DNA of 15,939 nucleotides from Clostridia bacterium (GTDB lineage: Bacteria; Bacillota; Clostridia; Oscillospirales; CAG-272), in NCBI GenBank assembly GCA_017379815.1, contig JAFNVK010000109.1, positions 1-15,939 of the forward strand, given 5' to 3'. Positions 1 through 6,774 of this stretch are shown one piece after another. Under the pieces are notes generated by a model that ran no database searches, was not told the origin of the DNA, and saw only the letters and a list, made by a program, of their open reading frames with translations. Position 1 is the stretch's first letter, and every line of letters begins with the position of its first letter. A program made the position numbers and the translations under genes.

Positions 1-26
1 GGGTCTCATCTTGCCGATCCGCATCA

Positions 27-66
27 AACAACAAGGGAGAAGCCGTTTGGCTTCTCCCTTGTTGTT
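27..66 (-). terminator. Intrinsic terminator of tRNA-Ala
   Basis: An 18-bp perfect stem (27-44 with 49-66) encloses a 4-base loop. The stem sits directly against the tRNA 3' end on the minus strand. Read on the minus strand, the GC-rich core GGGAGAAGCC/GGCTTCTCCC is followed by TTGTTGTTT, an interrupted U-tract that is itself paired with AACAACAA on the other side. It most likely ends the tRNA transcript and supplies the 3' structure for trimming. The imperfect U-tract is the weak point. Confidence 0.8.
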
Positions 67-142
67 TGGTGGAGCATAGGGGATTCGAACCCCTGACCCC
101 AACACTGCCAGTGTTGTGCGCTCCCAGCTGCGCTAATGCCCC
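67..142 (-). tRNA. tRNA-Ala (anticodon GGC), CCA encoded
   Basis: The reverse complement folds into a 76-nt cloverleaf. The acceptor GGGGCAT pairs with ATGCTCC through one G-U pair and is followed by discriminator A and an encoded CCA. The D stem is GCGC/GCGC. The anticodon stem CAACA/TGTTG carries the loop CTGGCAG, so the anticodon is GGC, which reads alanine codons GCC and GCU. The T arm contains GGTTCGAATCC. The gene stands alone with its own promoter and terminator and is divergent from the GH30 gene. Confidence 0.97.
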
Positions 143-161
143 AAATTGCGGTAACAAATGG

Positions 162-190
162 ATTATATCACATCTTTTTTGAAAATGCAA
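162..190 (-). promoter_or_regulatory. Sigma-A promoter of tRNA-Ala
   Basis: On the minus strand a -35 TTGCAT (185-190) and a -10 TATAAT (162-167) are separated by 17 bp, with the extended -10 element TGA immediately upstream of the -10. Transcription would start near 155, about 13 bases before the mature tRNA 5' end. Confidence 0.85.
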
Positions 191-270
191 TACCTTTTTT
201 GCAATTTATTTGATTTTTTTCTTCTCCACACCCTTTGCGTCTGCCTTTTTCCGAAAAAGCAGATAAATGC

Positions 271-299
271 TTGCGTTTTTGGGAAAAGCATGTTATAAT
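271..299 (+). promoter_or_regulatory. Sigma-A promoter of the GH30 gene
   Basis: A -35 TTGCGT (271-276) and a -10 TATAAT (294-299) have 17-bp spacing and a TGT extended -10. An inverted repeat ATGCTT (267-272) / AAGCAT (286-291) straddles the -35 box and most of the spacer, and a CTTTTTC/GAAAAAG palindrome lies just upstream (245-259). Either could be an operator; no regulator is identifiable. Confidence 0.8.
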
Positions 300-337
300 T
301 AGGAAAACGATCCCGAAGAAACGAGGAAAAAAGGACG

Positions 338-1642
338 ATGAAGGTTAAAGCCTGCTACGAATACGTCAACGATCTGCCGCACGAGATCACCCTTGGAGAG
401 CTTGCCGAAACGACGCGCGAAAAGCCTCTTTTGAGCGTCTATTCTCAAGGAAAAGCCGAATGGCTCGGCTTTGGCGGCGCGTTTACCGAAAGCTCGGCCT
501 ATTGCTATGCCCAAATGAGCGAGAAGGATAAGCAAAGCACTCTGGAGGCACTCTTTGGAGAGAGCGGTCTTCGCTATCAATTTTGCCGCCTTTGCATCGG
601 CTCGTCGGATTTTGCTCTGGATGAGTTTTGCTACGTGGAGGAGAACGACTACGATCTGCGCACCTTTTCGATCGAGCGTGACCGGAAATACGTCATTCCC
701 TTTGTCAAGGATGCGATCCGCCATTCCACGCGTGAGCTTCTTCTGTTTGCCTCCCCCTGGTCACCTCCTGCCTTTATGAAGGAGAACGGCACTCGTTTTT
801 CGGGCGGCAAGCTGAAAAAGGATTGCTACGCGCTCTACGCCGAGTACATCGTCCGCTTCCTTCAGGCCTACCGCGAGGAGGGGATCCGCATCTTTGCACT
901 CACCCTGCAAAACGAGCCCAAGGCGGCCCAGACCTGGGAGAGCTGCTTCTATACAGTGGAGGACGAGATCGCCTTCGTTCCGTATCTGAGAGGTGCGCTG
1001 GATGCAAACGGCTTTGGCGAGGTCAAGCTGCTTTGCTGGGATCACAACAAGGAGCGTCTTTACGAGCGTGCAGACCGCATTTTTACGGCCTGCCCGGATA
1101 CGGTCGACGGTGCGGCCTATCACTGGTACAGCGGCGAGCACTTTGACGCGATCGGCGCGCTGCGCGCAAAATATCCCGACAAGCTGATCCTGAACACCGA
1201 ATTCTGCAAGAGCAATATCGAGGACAAGACTGATACGCGCTATTGCACAGAGCTGTTGCACGATATTCGCCAAGGCACGAACGGCATTTGCGACTGGAAC
1301 ATGATCTTGGACGAAAACGGCGGCCCGTATCACAACCGCCAAGGGGGGTGCGATGCCTGCATCCGTCTGGACTCCGCAACGGGAAGCGCAAGAAAGAACG
1401 GCCTTTACTGGCAGCTTTATATGTTCTCGCACTTCATCGAGCCGGGTGCGACCGTTCTCTGGACCTCCACCTATTCGAACGAGATCCCGCTCTGCGCCGT
1501 GAAGAATCCGAACGGAGAAGTGGTCGTCAACCTCTTCAGCTCAGCCGAGAAGGATCATCATCCTCACCTCTTCATCGACGGAAAGAGTGTAGAGATCACC
1601 GTAAAGGCGGGCGGCCTCTATACCGTTATTCTTGAGCCTTGA
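338..1642 (+). CDS. Glycoside hydrolase family 30 (glucosylceramidase-like beta-glycosidase)
   Basis: A 434-residue GH30 enzyme, a retaining beta-glycosidase of the clan GH-A TIM-barrel type with a C-terminal beta-sandwich. Visible marks are GFGGAFTESSA (44-54), typical of the barrel entry, the acid/base glutamate E193 in TLQNEP, and the nucleophile E288 in LNTEFC. SPWSPPAFMKENG (139-151) matches the GH30 substrate-loop motif. The C-terminal part (about 370-434) fits the beta-domain. No signal peptide or membrane segment is visible, so it probably acts in the cytosol on imported glycosides or oligosaccharides. The exact bond (beta-glucoside, 1,6-glucan, beta-xyloside) cannot be told from motifs. 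The start follows GAGGA at 323-327 and a nearer AAGGA at 331-335. Single-gene transcription unit with its own promoter and terminator. Confidence 0.9.
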   Translation: MKVKACYEYVNDLPHEITLGELAETTREKPLLSVYSQGKAEWLGFGGAFTESSAYCYAQMSEKDKQSTLEALFGESGLRYQFCRLCIGSSDFALDEFCYVEENDYDLRTFSIERDRKYVIPFVKDAIRHSTRELLLFASPWSPPAFMKENGTRFSGGKLKKDCYALYAEYIVRFLQAYREEGIRIFALTLQNEPKAAQTWESCFYTVEDEIAFVPYLRGALDANGFGEVKLLCWDHNKERLYERADRIFTACPDTVDGAAYHWYSGEHFDAIGALRAKYPDKLILNTEFCKSNIEDKTDTRYCTELLHDIRQGTNGICDWNMILDENGGPYHNRQGGCDACIRLDSATGSARKNGLYWQLYMFSHFIEPGATVLWTSTYSNEIPLCAVKNPNGEVVVNLFSSAEKDHHPHLFIDGKSVEITVKAGGLYTVILEP

Positions 1643-1652
1643 TAAAAAGCCC

Positions 1653-1686
1653 CGCGCGACCAAATCCATGGTCGCGCGTTTTTTTT
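1653..1686 (+). terminator. Intrinsic terminator after the GH30 gene
   Basis: The stem CGCGCGACC (1653-1661) pairs with GGTCGCGCG (1670-1678). One further A-T pair is possible in the loop. It is followed by eight T (1679-1686). It begins 10 bases after the GH30 stop codon and separates that gene from the DUF11 gene. Confidence 0.95.
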
Positions 1687-1705
1687 CGCTTTTCGGCGTC
1701 GTATT

Positions 1706-1735
1706 TTGTCCTTTTCTGGCGTGTGCTCATATACT
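1706..1735 (+). promoter_or_regulatory. Probable promoter of the DUF11 gene
   Basis: A -35 TTGTCC (1706-1711) and a -10 TATACT (1730-1735) are spaced 18 bp apart. Unlike the other promoters in the window it has no TG upstream of the -10. The predicted leader contains a small GGGCG-CTTG-CGCCC hairpin (1742-1755) just before the ribosome binding site, AAAGGAG at 1764-1770. Confidence 0.55.
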
Positions 1736-1778
1736 GGAGTAGGGCGCTTGCGCCCAAATCTGCAAAGGAGAACAGAAA

Positions 1779-2630
1779 ATGGCAACCTTTACCAACAAGG
1801 CCACGCTTTCCTTCAACGGCGGAAGCGTGGAATCCAACACCGTGACGGGAACCTTTCTCGAAACGCTTTCCGTAACGAAAACGGCGCTGACGGAGGAATA
1901 CACCCTCGGCTCGCGCATCACCTACGTCGTGAGTCTGGTCAACTCGGGCAGCACGCCCTTTAGCGGTCTGATCCTGGCCGACGATCTCGGCGGATATCCC
2001 TTTGGCAGTGCGACCGTTTATCCCCTCGACTATGAGGAGGGAAGCCTCGCCTACTTCGTGGACGGCGTTCAGCAGCCCACTCCTGCGGTGATCACTGCCC
2101 AGCCGCTCACCCTTGGCGGCATTTCCGTTCCGGCGGGCGGCAACGCGATCCTGGTTTACGTCTCTGAGATCAGCGCCTACGCGCCGCTTGACGTGGAGGG
2201 CACCGTGGTCAACACCGTCACGGTCAGCGGTGGCGGTCTTCCCGAGGCGCTCGTGGCGAGCGAGACGGTTGAAACGGCCGATTCGCCCGTCCTTTCGATC
2301 ACCAAGACGCTCTCTCCCACCTCGGTTCCCGAGAACGGAACGGTCACTTACGGCTTCCTCGTGGAGAATCGCGGCAACACGGCCGCCGTGGCCACCGACA
2401 ATCTGGTGATCAGCGACGTCTTTGACCCGATCCTGGACATCACCGCGGTCACCCTCAACGGCACGCTCCTGGTCGAGGGAACGGATTACACCTACGACGA
2501 GACGACCGGCGCGTTTGCAACGCTTCCCGGGGTGATCACACTTCCCGCCGCCACCTTTACGCAAGGGGCGGACGGCGCCTATACGGTCGACCCGGGTGAG
2601 GCCGTGCTGACCGTGGTCGGCACGATCTGA
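1779..2630 (+). CDS. DUF11-repeat protein, two beta-sandwich repeats, no export signal
   Basis: A 283-residue protein made of a short N-terminal strand region (MATFTNKATLSFNGG) and two DUF11-type repeats, one from LSVTKTA (30-36) and one from LSITKTL (172-178). Both show the pattern of a conserved T-K-T, then about 10 residues on a strand ending in VxNxG (VNSG at 54-57, ENRG at 196-199), and an aspartate-containing strand (ADDL, SDVF). DUF11 proteins are mostly surface or extracellular in bacteria, but this one shows no signal peptide, sortase motif or membrane segment. The start is fixed by AAAGGAG eight bases upstream, and the in-frame sequence just upstream adds no leader. The function is unknown. 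It converges on the secreted propeller operon and has no clear terminator with a T-tract on its own strand. Confidence 0.85.
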   Translation: MATFTNKATLSFNGGSVESNTVTGTFLETLSVTKTALTEEYTLGSRITYVVSLVNSGSTPFSGLILADDLGGYPFGSATVYPLDYEEGSLAYFVDGVQQPTPAVITAQPLTLGGISVPAGGNAILVYVSEISAYAPLDVEGTVVNTVTVSGGGLPEALVASETVETADSPVLSITKTLSPTSVPENGTVTYGFLVENRGNTAAVATDNLVISDVFDPILDITAVTLNGTLLVEGTDYTYDETTGAFATLPGVITLPAATFTQGADGAYTVDPGEAVLTVVGTI

Positions 2631-2677
2631 GCGGTCTTTTCCTCTTTGAAGAGCTGATAAGGATCGTTCTCGCATAG

Positions 2678-2714
2678 AAAAAGCCCTCCGCTGCTCAGAG
2701 GAGCAGCGGAGGGC
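2678..2714 (-). terminator. Intrinsic terminator of the RCC1-like operon
   Basis: A 14-bp perfect stem (2683-2696 with 2701-2714) with a 4-base loop. The run of five A at 2678-2682 gives a U-tract on the minus strand, so this ends the 4991-2730 operon. For the convergent DUF11 transcript the same hairpin has no U-tract and could only be a weak stop or 3'-end stabiliser. Confidence 0.9.
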
Positions 2715-2729
2715 GATGTGTGAAAGCGA

Positions 2730-3266
2730 TCATTCTGCATCTGCAATGCGGACGGTGAAGGTCAGGACACCGCCGTATTCGCCTGCTACGTCAATATCGT
2801 AGGAGTCGATGCGAACGTAGCCGTTCTGCGTTTCGGCAGAGCCCTCGGCAAAGACGGCGAAGACGTCTCCGCTTCGCAGGCTGACGTCGGCAGAGCCGGC
2901 TGATCCTTTGCGATAGACCTGATAGGGAAGCGTATGCTCACCGCAGTAGAGCAGGAATTGATCTCCCGGCGCGGAGATCGAAATGTTGATGCTTTTTCCG
3001 TTCAGGTATTGCAGATTGCCCACGCGAACGAAGAATTCCACGTCGTGCAGGACGTGATTCTCGGTGCGGTCGATCACCTGATCGGAGGAGATGGAATCGG
3101 GAAGCGTGAGGGTGAACTCGGGGCGGTTGACCGCCTGCGTTTGTGCGGTAACGGTGGTCGAGCCCGAGGTCGAGCCGCCCGAGGTGAGATCCTCGGCGGA
3201 AAGAGCAAGCGGCAGGGAGAAAAGAAGGTGGAGCGAGAGAAGAAGGGTAAGGATCTGCTTTTTCAT
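2730..3266 (-). CDS. Small secreted protein, paralogue of the propeller protein's C-terminal domain
   Basis: A 178-residue protein with a clear Sec signal peptide: MKKQ, a hydrophobic stretch about 5-22, and probable cleavage after ALSA (24). A Gly/Ser/Thr-rich linker follows (27-42). The rest is one beta-rich domain aligning with residues about 431-560 of the upstream gene product: PEFTLTLP vs PTFTVTIP, a central DQFLL...TLPYQVY vs GEFLL...TLPFNVY, then GYVRID vs GCLRID, and a final GEYGGVLTFTVRI vs GSYSGTVTFTVSV. It looks like an Ig-like or pilin-like sandwich. There is no LPXTG motif or C-terminal helix. It begins after a strong AAAGGAGG (3276-3283) only 18 bases behind the upstream stop, so it is the second gene of the operon. 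Function unknown. Confidence 0.85.
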   Translation of the reverse strand: MKKQILTLLLSLHLLFSLPLALSAEDLTSGGSTSGSTTVTAQTQAVNRPEFTLTLPDSISSDQVIDRTENHVLHDVEFFVRVGNLQYLNGKSINISISAPGDQFLLYCGEHTLPYQVYRKGSAGSADVSLRSGDVFAVFAEGSAETQNGYVRIDSYDIDVAGEYGGVLTFTVRIADAE

Positions 3267-3284
3267 TTCGTTGCTCCTCCTTTC

Positions 3285-4991
3285 TCAGTTGGCTTCGGCG
3301 GAGAGAGGCTCCACCGATACGGTAAAGGTGACGGTTCCGGAATAGGAGCCGTTTCGGTTGATCAGGCTTTGGTCGATGCGCAGGCATCCGTTGACCCTGC
3401 CATCGGCGGTGAATTCGGCAAATCTGCCGCCCGACGTGACCTCGACGCGCTCTCCCGTCTGCTCGGTATAGACGTTGAAGGGAAGCGTGTAGGTGGGATC
3501 GTTGACGTCGCGCAGGAGGAACTCTCCCGAGGCGTCGGCGGAGGAAAGGGAAATGACGAGCTTCTTTTCGCCAAAGAGGAAGCTGATGTCGGATGCACCG
3601 ACGGACACGGCGGTTTCGCTGTAGCGGTCAATGGCATTCTCGTTTTTCTGGTTCAGCGTACCGAAGGGAACCTCTGCGGGAATGGTGACCGTAAAGGTAG
3701 GCGCGGGAACGTTGGTCTTGATCGAGATATAAACGTCCTGCTTGATGTCCTCACTGCCCATGCCGAGGTTCAACGGATCGATCCCGTTCGGACCGAGAAC
3801 GGCGGCGGGAGAGGTAACGTTATCCGAGACCAGGCCGTTGCCAAGCTGGCCGCTTCCGTTTGCACCAAAGGCGTAGACGCGTCCCTCGGCGGTCACGATC
3901 GCGGTATTGTTGTAGGCGGCGGCCACGGAGGATGCCACGATGCCGTCCCCGAGGGTCACGGCCTTGGGCGAGGTTTGGGTTGTGCTGCCGCTGTATCCCA
4001 GCTGTCCCCGGTTGTTGTATCCCCAGGTATAAACTGTGCCGTTTGCGGACAAGGCGGCGGTGTGCCTCGTGCCTGCCGCTACGTCAACGATGGGCTTGGG
4101 GGAGGTGAGATTGGCCGCGCGGAAGAATTCATAAGGTAAATCGTAGGTCGTGCCCACACCAAACTGCCCCTTGTCGTTCAGTCCTGCATTCTTGATCGAG
4201 CCGTCGGAGAGGAGAGCCACGGAGTGGCTTTCGCCAAGAGCGATCTCAGCGCAGGAGGTCAGGGAGGTGGGAGAGAAGGGGAGAAGTTTTGTTACCGAGG
4301 AGGTGCCAAGCTGTCCGCTCGCGTTTCTGCCCCAGAGATAGACCGTGCCCGAGGCCGTGACGGCCGCGGCGGAGGAAGGACCCGCGGAGATCTTGATGAA
4401 ATAGAGATTTTCCATATTTCCGCCAAGGACCGTAGGAGACGTGCGGAAGGAGGCTACCTCACTTGCCGAAACACCGAGCTCACCGTTTGCGTTGGTTCCC
4501 CAGGTATACACGGTTCCGTCCTGCATCAGTGCCATCGAAAAGCCGTTTCCTGCGGCGACTGCCATAGCGGTCTTGTCGGCAAGTGCTTCAACGAGGCGCG
4601 GTGTAGTCTGGATCGAGCCCTGCTCATAGCCGAGCTGCCCCGTGGCGTTCGAGCCCCAGGTATAGACGTCGCCGTCAGCCGCAAGGGCAACGACGTGGTT
4701 TGCTCCTGCCGCGATCGCGACAAAGGTCACCTTGTCGGGCATGGTCACGGCAACGGCGTTCGTTTGCGACGAGGTCGTTCCGTTTCCAAGGTTGCCTGCG
4801 GTGTTGTCTCCCCAGGCGTAGGCGTGTCCCATGGCGTCAAGGGCAACCATAAATCCGTTTCCGATGGAGACGGTCGGGGTGACCGTGGAGATCACGGCGC
4901 CCGATACGGGCAGGCAATAGCCGACCGTTACCCGAAGAAGGAATACGCAGGCCAGGACGAGCATGAGCGCTTTTTGAAGAGGTTGTTTCAT
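3285..4991 (-). CDS. Secreted RCC1-repeat beta-propeller protein with C-terminal Ig-like domain
   Basis: A 568-residue protein if started at 4991. Residues 1-35 form a Sec-type signal (MKQPLQK, hydrophobic 8-24). Seven RCC1-type blades follow, each marked by a WG-x-N-x-x-G-x-LG signature near 59, 111, 163, 219, 268, 322 and 374. This is the number needed for one closed seven-bladed propeller. The fifth blade has lost the Trp (NAGLNDKGQFG). Residues about 420-568 are a separate beta-rich domain that is also encoded alone by the next gene. RCC1 propellers bind proteins or DNA in eukaryotes; secreted bacterial versions are largely uncharacterised, so a binding or adhesion role is only inferred. 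A start at 5078 is rejected because it lies upstream of the promoter, and the 4991 start has AGGAG nine bases before it. No sortase motif or anchor is visible. Confidence 0.88.
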   Translation of the reverse strand: MKQPLQKALMLVLACVFLLRVTVGYCLPVSGAVISTVTPTVSIGNGFMVALDAMGHAYAWGDNTAGNLGNGTTSSQTNAVAVTMPDKVTFVAIAAGANHVVALAADGDVYTWGSNATGQLGYEQGSIQTTPRLVEALADKTAMAVAAGNGFSMALMQDGTVYTWGTNANGELGVSASEVASFRTSPTVLGGNMENLYFIKISAGPSSAAAVTASGTVYLWGRNASGQLGTSSVTKLLPFSPTSLTSCAEIALGESHSVALLSDGSIKNAGLNDKGQFGVGTTYDLPYEFFRAANLTSPKPIVDVAAGTRHTAALSANGTVYTWGYNNRGQLGYSGSTTQTSPKAVTLGDGIVASSVAAAYNNTAIVTAEGRVYAFGANGSGQLGNGLVSDNVTSPAAVLGPNGIDPLNLGMGSEDIKQDVYISIKTNVPAPTFTVTIPAEVPFGTLNQKNENAIDRYSETAVSVGASDISFLFGEKKLVISLSSADASGEFLLRDVNDPTYTLPFNVYTEQTGERVEVTSGGRFAEFTADGRVNGCLRIDQSLINRNGSYSGTVTFTVSVEPLSAEAN

Positions 4992-5000
4992 GTTGTCTGT

Positions 5001-5005
5001 CTCCT
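5001..5005 (-). promoter_or_regulatory. Ribosome binding site deciding the RCC1-protein start
   Basis: AGGAG on the minus strand lies nine bases before the ATG at 4991-4989, immediately ahead of the signal peptide. No comparable site precedes the longer in-frame start at 5078. Confidence 0.85.
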
Positions 5006-5036
5006 GTTTCAAAATGAAATGGTAGAGCATGAAAAT

Positions 5037-5065
5037 ATTGTAGCATAGATTATTCTCCATCGCAA
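5037..5065 (-). promoter_or_regulatory. Sigma-A promoter of the RCC1-like operon
   Basis: On the minus strand a -35 TTGCGA (5060-5065) and a -10 TACAAT (5037-5042) are 17 bp apart, with a TGC extended -10. Transcription would begin near 5030, leaving a leader of about 40 bases before the 4991 start. The tandem 12-bp repeat at 5081-5104 lies just upstream of the -35. Confidence 0.8.
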
Positions 5066-5080
5066 GCACTTTTTTCATTT

Positions 5081-5104
5081 TTTACAAAAACCTTTACAAA
5101 AACC
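5081..5104. repeat. Perfect tandem 12-bp repeat in the divergent promoter region
   Basis: TTTACAAAAACC occurs twice head to tail with no mismatch (5081-5092, 5093-5104). It lies between the promoters of the RCC1-like operon and rhaB, centred roughly 60 bases upstream of the predicted start of the former. It could be an A-rich UP-like element or a regulator site; no direct evidence of function. Confidence 0.6.
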
Positions 5105-5122
5105 GACGAAATTCCTACAATC

Positions 5123-5140
5123 GTTCATAGAATGTTCATA
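5123..5140. repeat. Two GTTCATA direct repeats one helical turn apart
   Basis: GTTCATA at 5123-5129 and again at 5134-5140, 11 bases start to start, just upstream of the rhaB extended -10 box in the place where a -35 would lie. Same-face spacing fits a dimeric regulator, for example an activator for a promoter lacking a -35. The regulator is not in the window. Confidence 0.45.
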
Positions 5141-5157
5141 CAAAAGAGCAGGAACTG

Positions 5158-5166
5158 TGCTATAAT
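5158..5166 (+). promoter_or_regulatory. Extended -10 promoter of rhaB
   Basis: TGC followed by a perfect TATAAT (5161-5166). No good -35 lies 16-18 bases upstream; the nearest, TTCATA at 5135-5140, is 20 bases away. The promoter probably relies on the TGn element, an activator, or both. The start site would be near 5173. Confidence 0.7.
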
Positions 5167-5204
5167 AGTACTGTTCTACTTGCTTTGTAACAAAACCTGA
5201 ATTT

Positions 5205-5209
5205 GGAGG
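5205..5209 (+). promoter_or_regulatory. Ribosome binding site deciding the rhaB start
   Basis: GGAGG sits eight bases before the ATG at 5218. The in-frame TTG at 5203 overlaps this site and has no ribosome binding site of its own, so the ATG is preferred. Confidence 0.85.
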
Positions 5210-5217
5210 TTCTAATC

Positions 5218-6690
5218 ATGGCGAAGCTGAAAATGCTGGCGATCGACCTGGGCGCATCCAGCGGCCGCGGAATCATCGGCGAATTTGACGGAAAGCGACT
5301 GACCCTTCGGGAAAACCACCGCTTTTCCAACGATACGGTCATTCTCAACGGAAGAATGCACTGGGATATTCTCCGCATCTTCCACGAGATCAAGCAATCC
5401 ATCACCAAGGCCGTGCTTGAGGGCGAGGAGATCTCCTCGATCGGTATCGATACCTGGGGCGTGGACTATGCGCTGATGGATAAGAAGGGAAGAATGCTGG
5501 CCAACCCCGTGCACTACCGCGACGTGCGTACTGAGGGGATCGCCGACTACATCAAGCCCTATTTCTCCCTGGACGATCTCTATGCCACGGCAGGCATTCA
5601 GCACATCAACTTCAACACCATCTTCCAGCTGGCGGCCGATCTGCGCGACGATCCCGAGCTCGTTGCTCTGGCCGACCGTATGCTCAACATTCCCGACCTG
5701 CTCAACTATTTCCTCACGGGAAATATGATGAACGAATATACCATCCTCTCCACCGGAGCGCTTCTGGATGCCAACACGCGGGATTATGCCTTCGCCTTCA
5801 CGGATAAGCTCGGCATTCCGCGCAAGCTCTTCGGCGAGGTCGTTCAGCCCGGCGTAAAGGTGGGCAAGCTTCTGCCACAGGTACAGGGCGAGACCGGCGC
5901 CTGCAACGCCGACGTCATCACCGTGGCCTCTCACGATACCGCCAGCGCGGTCATCGCCGTTCCCACGCAGGAGGAGGACTTCGTCTACATCAGCAGCGGA
6001 ACCTGGTCGCTGATGGGCACCGAGCTTTCCTCTCCCTTGCTCAGCGAGACCTCCAGAAAGCTCAATTTCACCAACGAGGGCGGCGCGATGGGAACCATTC
6101 GCTACCTCAAAAATATTATGGGCCTTTGGCTCATTCAGGAATCCAGACGCCAGTGGAAGCGCGAGGGCAAGGACTACAGCTTTGCGCAGATGGAGGCCTG
6201 GGCCAAGGAATGCCAGCCCTTCCGCAGCCTGATCGATCCCGACGACGCATCCTTCGCCACCCCCGGCAATATGCCCGAGCGTGTGCGCGAGTTCTGCCGC
6301 CGTACGGGTCAGCCCGTGCCCGAGAGCGTGGGCGAGGTCATTCGTTGCATCTACGAGAGCCTTGCGCTCAAGTATCGCTATACCGTTGAGTCCATCAAGG
6401 AGGCTACCGGCAAGCCGGCCAAGGTCATTCACGTCGTTGGCGGCGGAACCAAGGACCGCTTCCTCTCCCAGATGACGGCGGACGCCTGCGGCATCCGCGT
6501 TCTGGCAGGACCCGAGGAGGCAACGGCAATCGGAAACCTGATGATGCAGGCGATCGCCGCAGGTGCGGTTGCCGATCTGAAGCAGGCGAGAGCGATCATC
6601 GCCGATTCCTTCGAGGTCAAGGAGTATGAGCCCACCGCAGATCGTGCGATCTGGGATGAGGCGTACGGACGTTTTTGTGCACTGAACTGA
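5218..6690 (+). CDS. rhaB: Rhamnulokinase
   Basis: A 490-residue FGGY-family sugar kinase matching the usual RhaB length of about 490. It phosphorylates L-rhamnulose with ATP to L-rhamnulose 1-phosphate, the second step of rhamnose breakdown, in the cytosol. Visible motifs are the N-terminal phosphate-binding DLGASSGRG (10-18), GIDTWGVDYAL (76-86), which is characteristic of rhamnulokinases, a THDT-like SHDTASAV segment near 241, and the second-lobe ATP site GGGTKD (408-413). The isomerase (rhaA) and aldolase (rhaD) genes are not in the window. No terminator separates it from the PRPP-synthetase-like gene 84 bases downstream, so the two may be co-transcribed. Regulation probably acts at the repeats upstream. 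The kinase could conceivably act on a related ketose, but RhaB is the best fit. Confidence 0.93.
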   Translation: MAKLKMLAIDLGASSGRGIIGEFDGKRLTLRENHRFSNDTVILNGRMHWDILRIFHEIKQSITKAVLEGEEISSIGIDTWGVDYALMDKKGRMLANPVHYRDVRTEGIADYIKPYFSLDDLYATAGIQHINFNTIFQLAADLRDDPELVALADRMLNIPDLLNYFLTGNMMNEYTILSTGALLDANTRDYAFAFTDKLGIPRKLFGEVVQPGVKVGKLLPQVQGETGACNADVITVASHDTASAVIAVPTQEEDFVYISSGTWSLMGTELSSPLLSETSRKLNFTNEGGAMGTIRYLKNIMGLWLIQESRRQWKREGKDYSFAQMEAWAKECQPFRSLIDPDDASFATPGNMPERVREFCRRTGQPVPESVGEVIRCIYESLALKYRYTVESIKEATGKPAKVIHVVGGGTKDRFLSQMTADACGIRVLAGPEEATAIGNLMMQAIAAGAVADLKQARAIIADSFEVKEYEPTADRAIWDEAYGRFCALN

Positions 6691-6774
6691 CGAAAAATTA
6701 CCTGTCAGGTCGGCGTGCAGACCCGCATCGCCGATAATTGGGGATTATACAACAAATCAAAGGAGAGACTTATC

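Noticed and set aside
2683..2714. Terminator of the DUF11 gene on the plus strand
   Set aside because: The hairpin is followed by GATGTG, not T, on the plus strand. The T-tract exists only on the minus strand.
4900..4950. Possible lipoprotein signal in the RCC1-like protein (cysteines at residues 15 and 26)
   Set aside because: C15 is followed by more hydrophobic residues and C26 has Tyr at -1, so neither fits the lipobox well. A Sec type I or uncleaved signal is preferred.
4992..5078. Upstream in-frame start for the RCC1-like protein (29 extra residues)
   Set aside because: It lies upstream of the predicted transcription start near 5030, has no ribosome binding site, and would bury the signal peptide.
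5212..6432. A 406-codon minus-strand open frame opposite rhaB
   Set aside because: Shadow of rhaB, which has all kinase motifs. The antisense product shows no domain.
6691..6774. Separate promoter or riboswitch before the PRPP-synthetase-like gene
   Set aside because: A TATACA at 6746-6751 has no -35 at usual distance, and the small inverted repeats (ACCTG-T-CAGGT) are too short for a known riboswitch.
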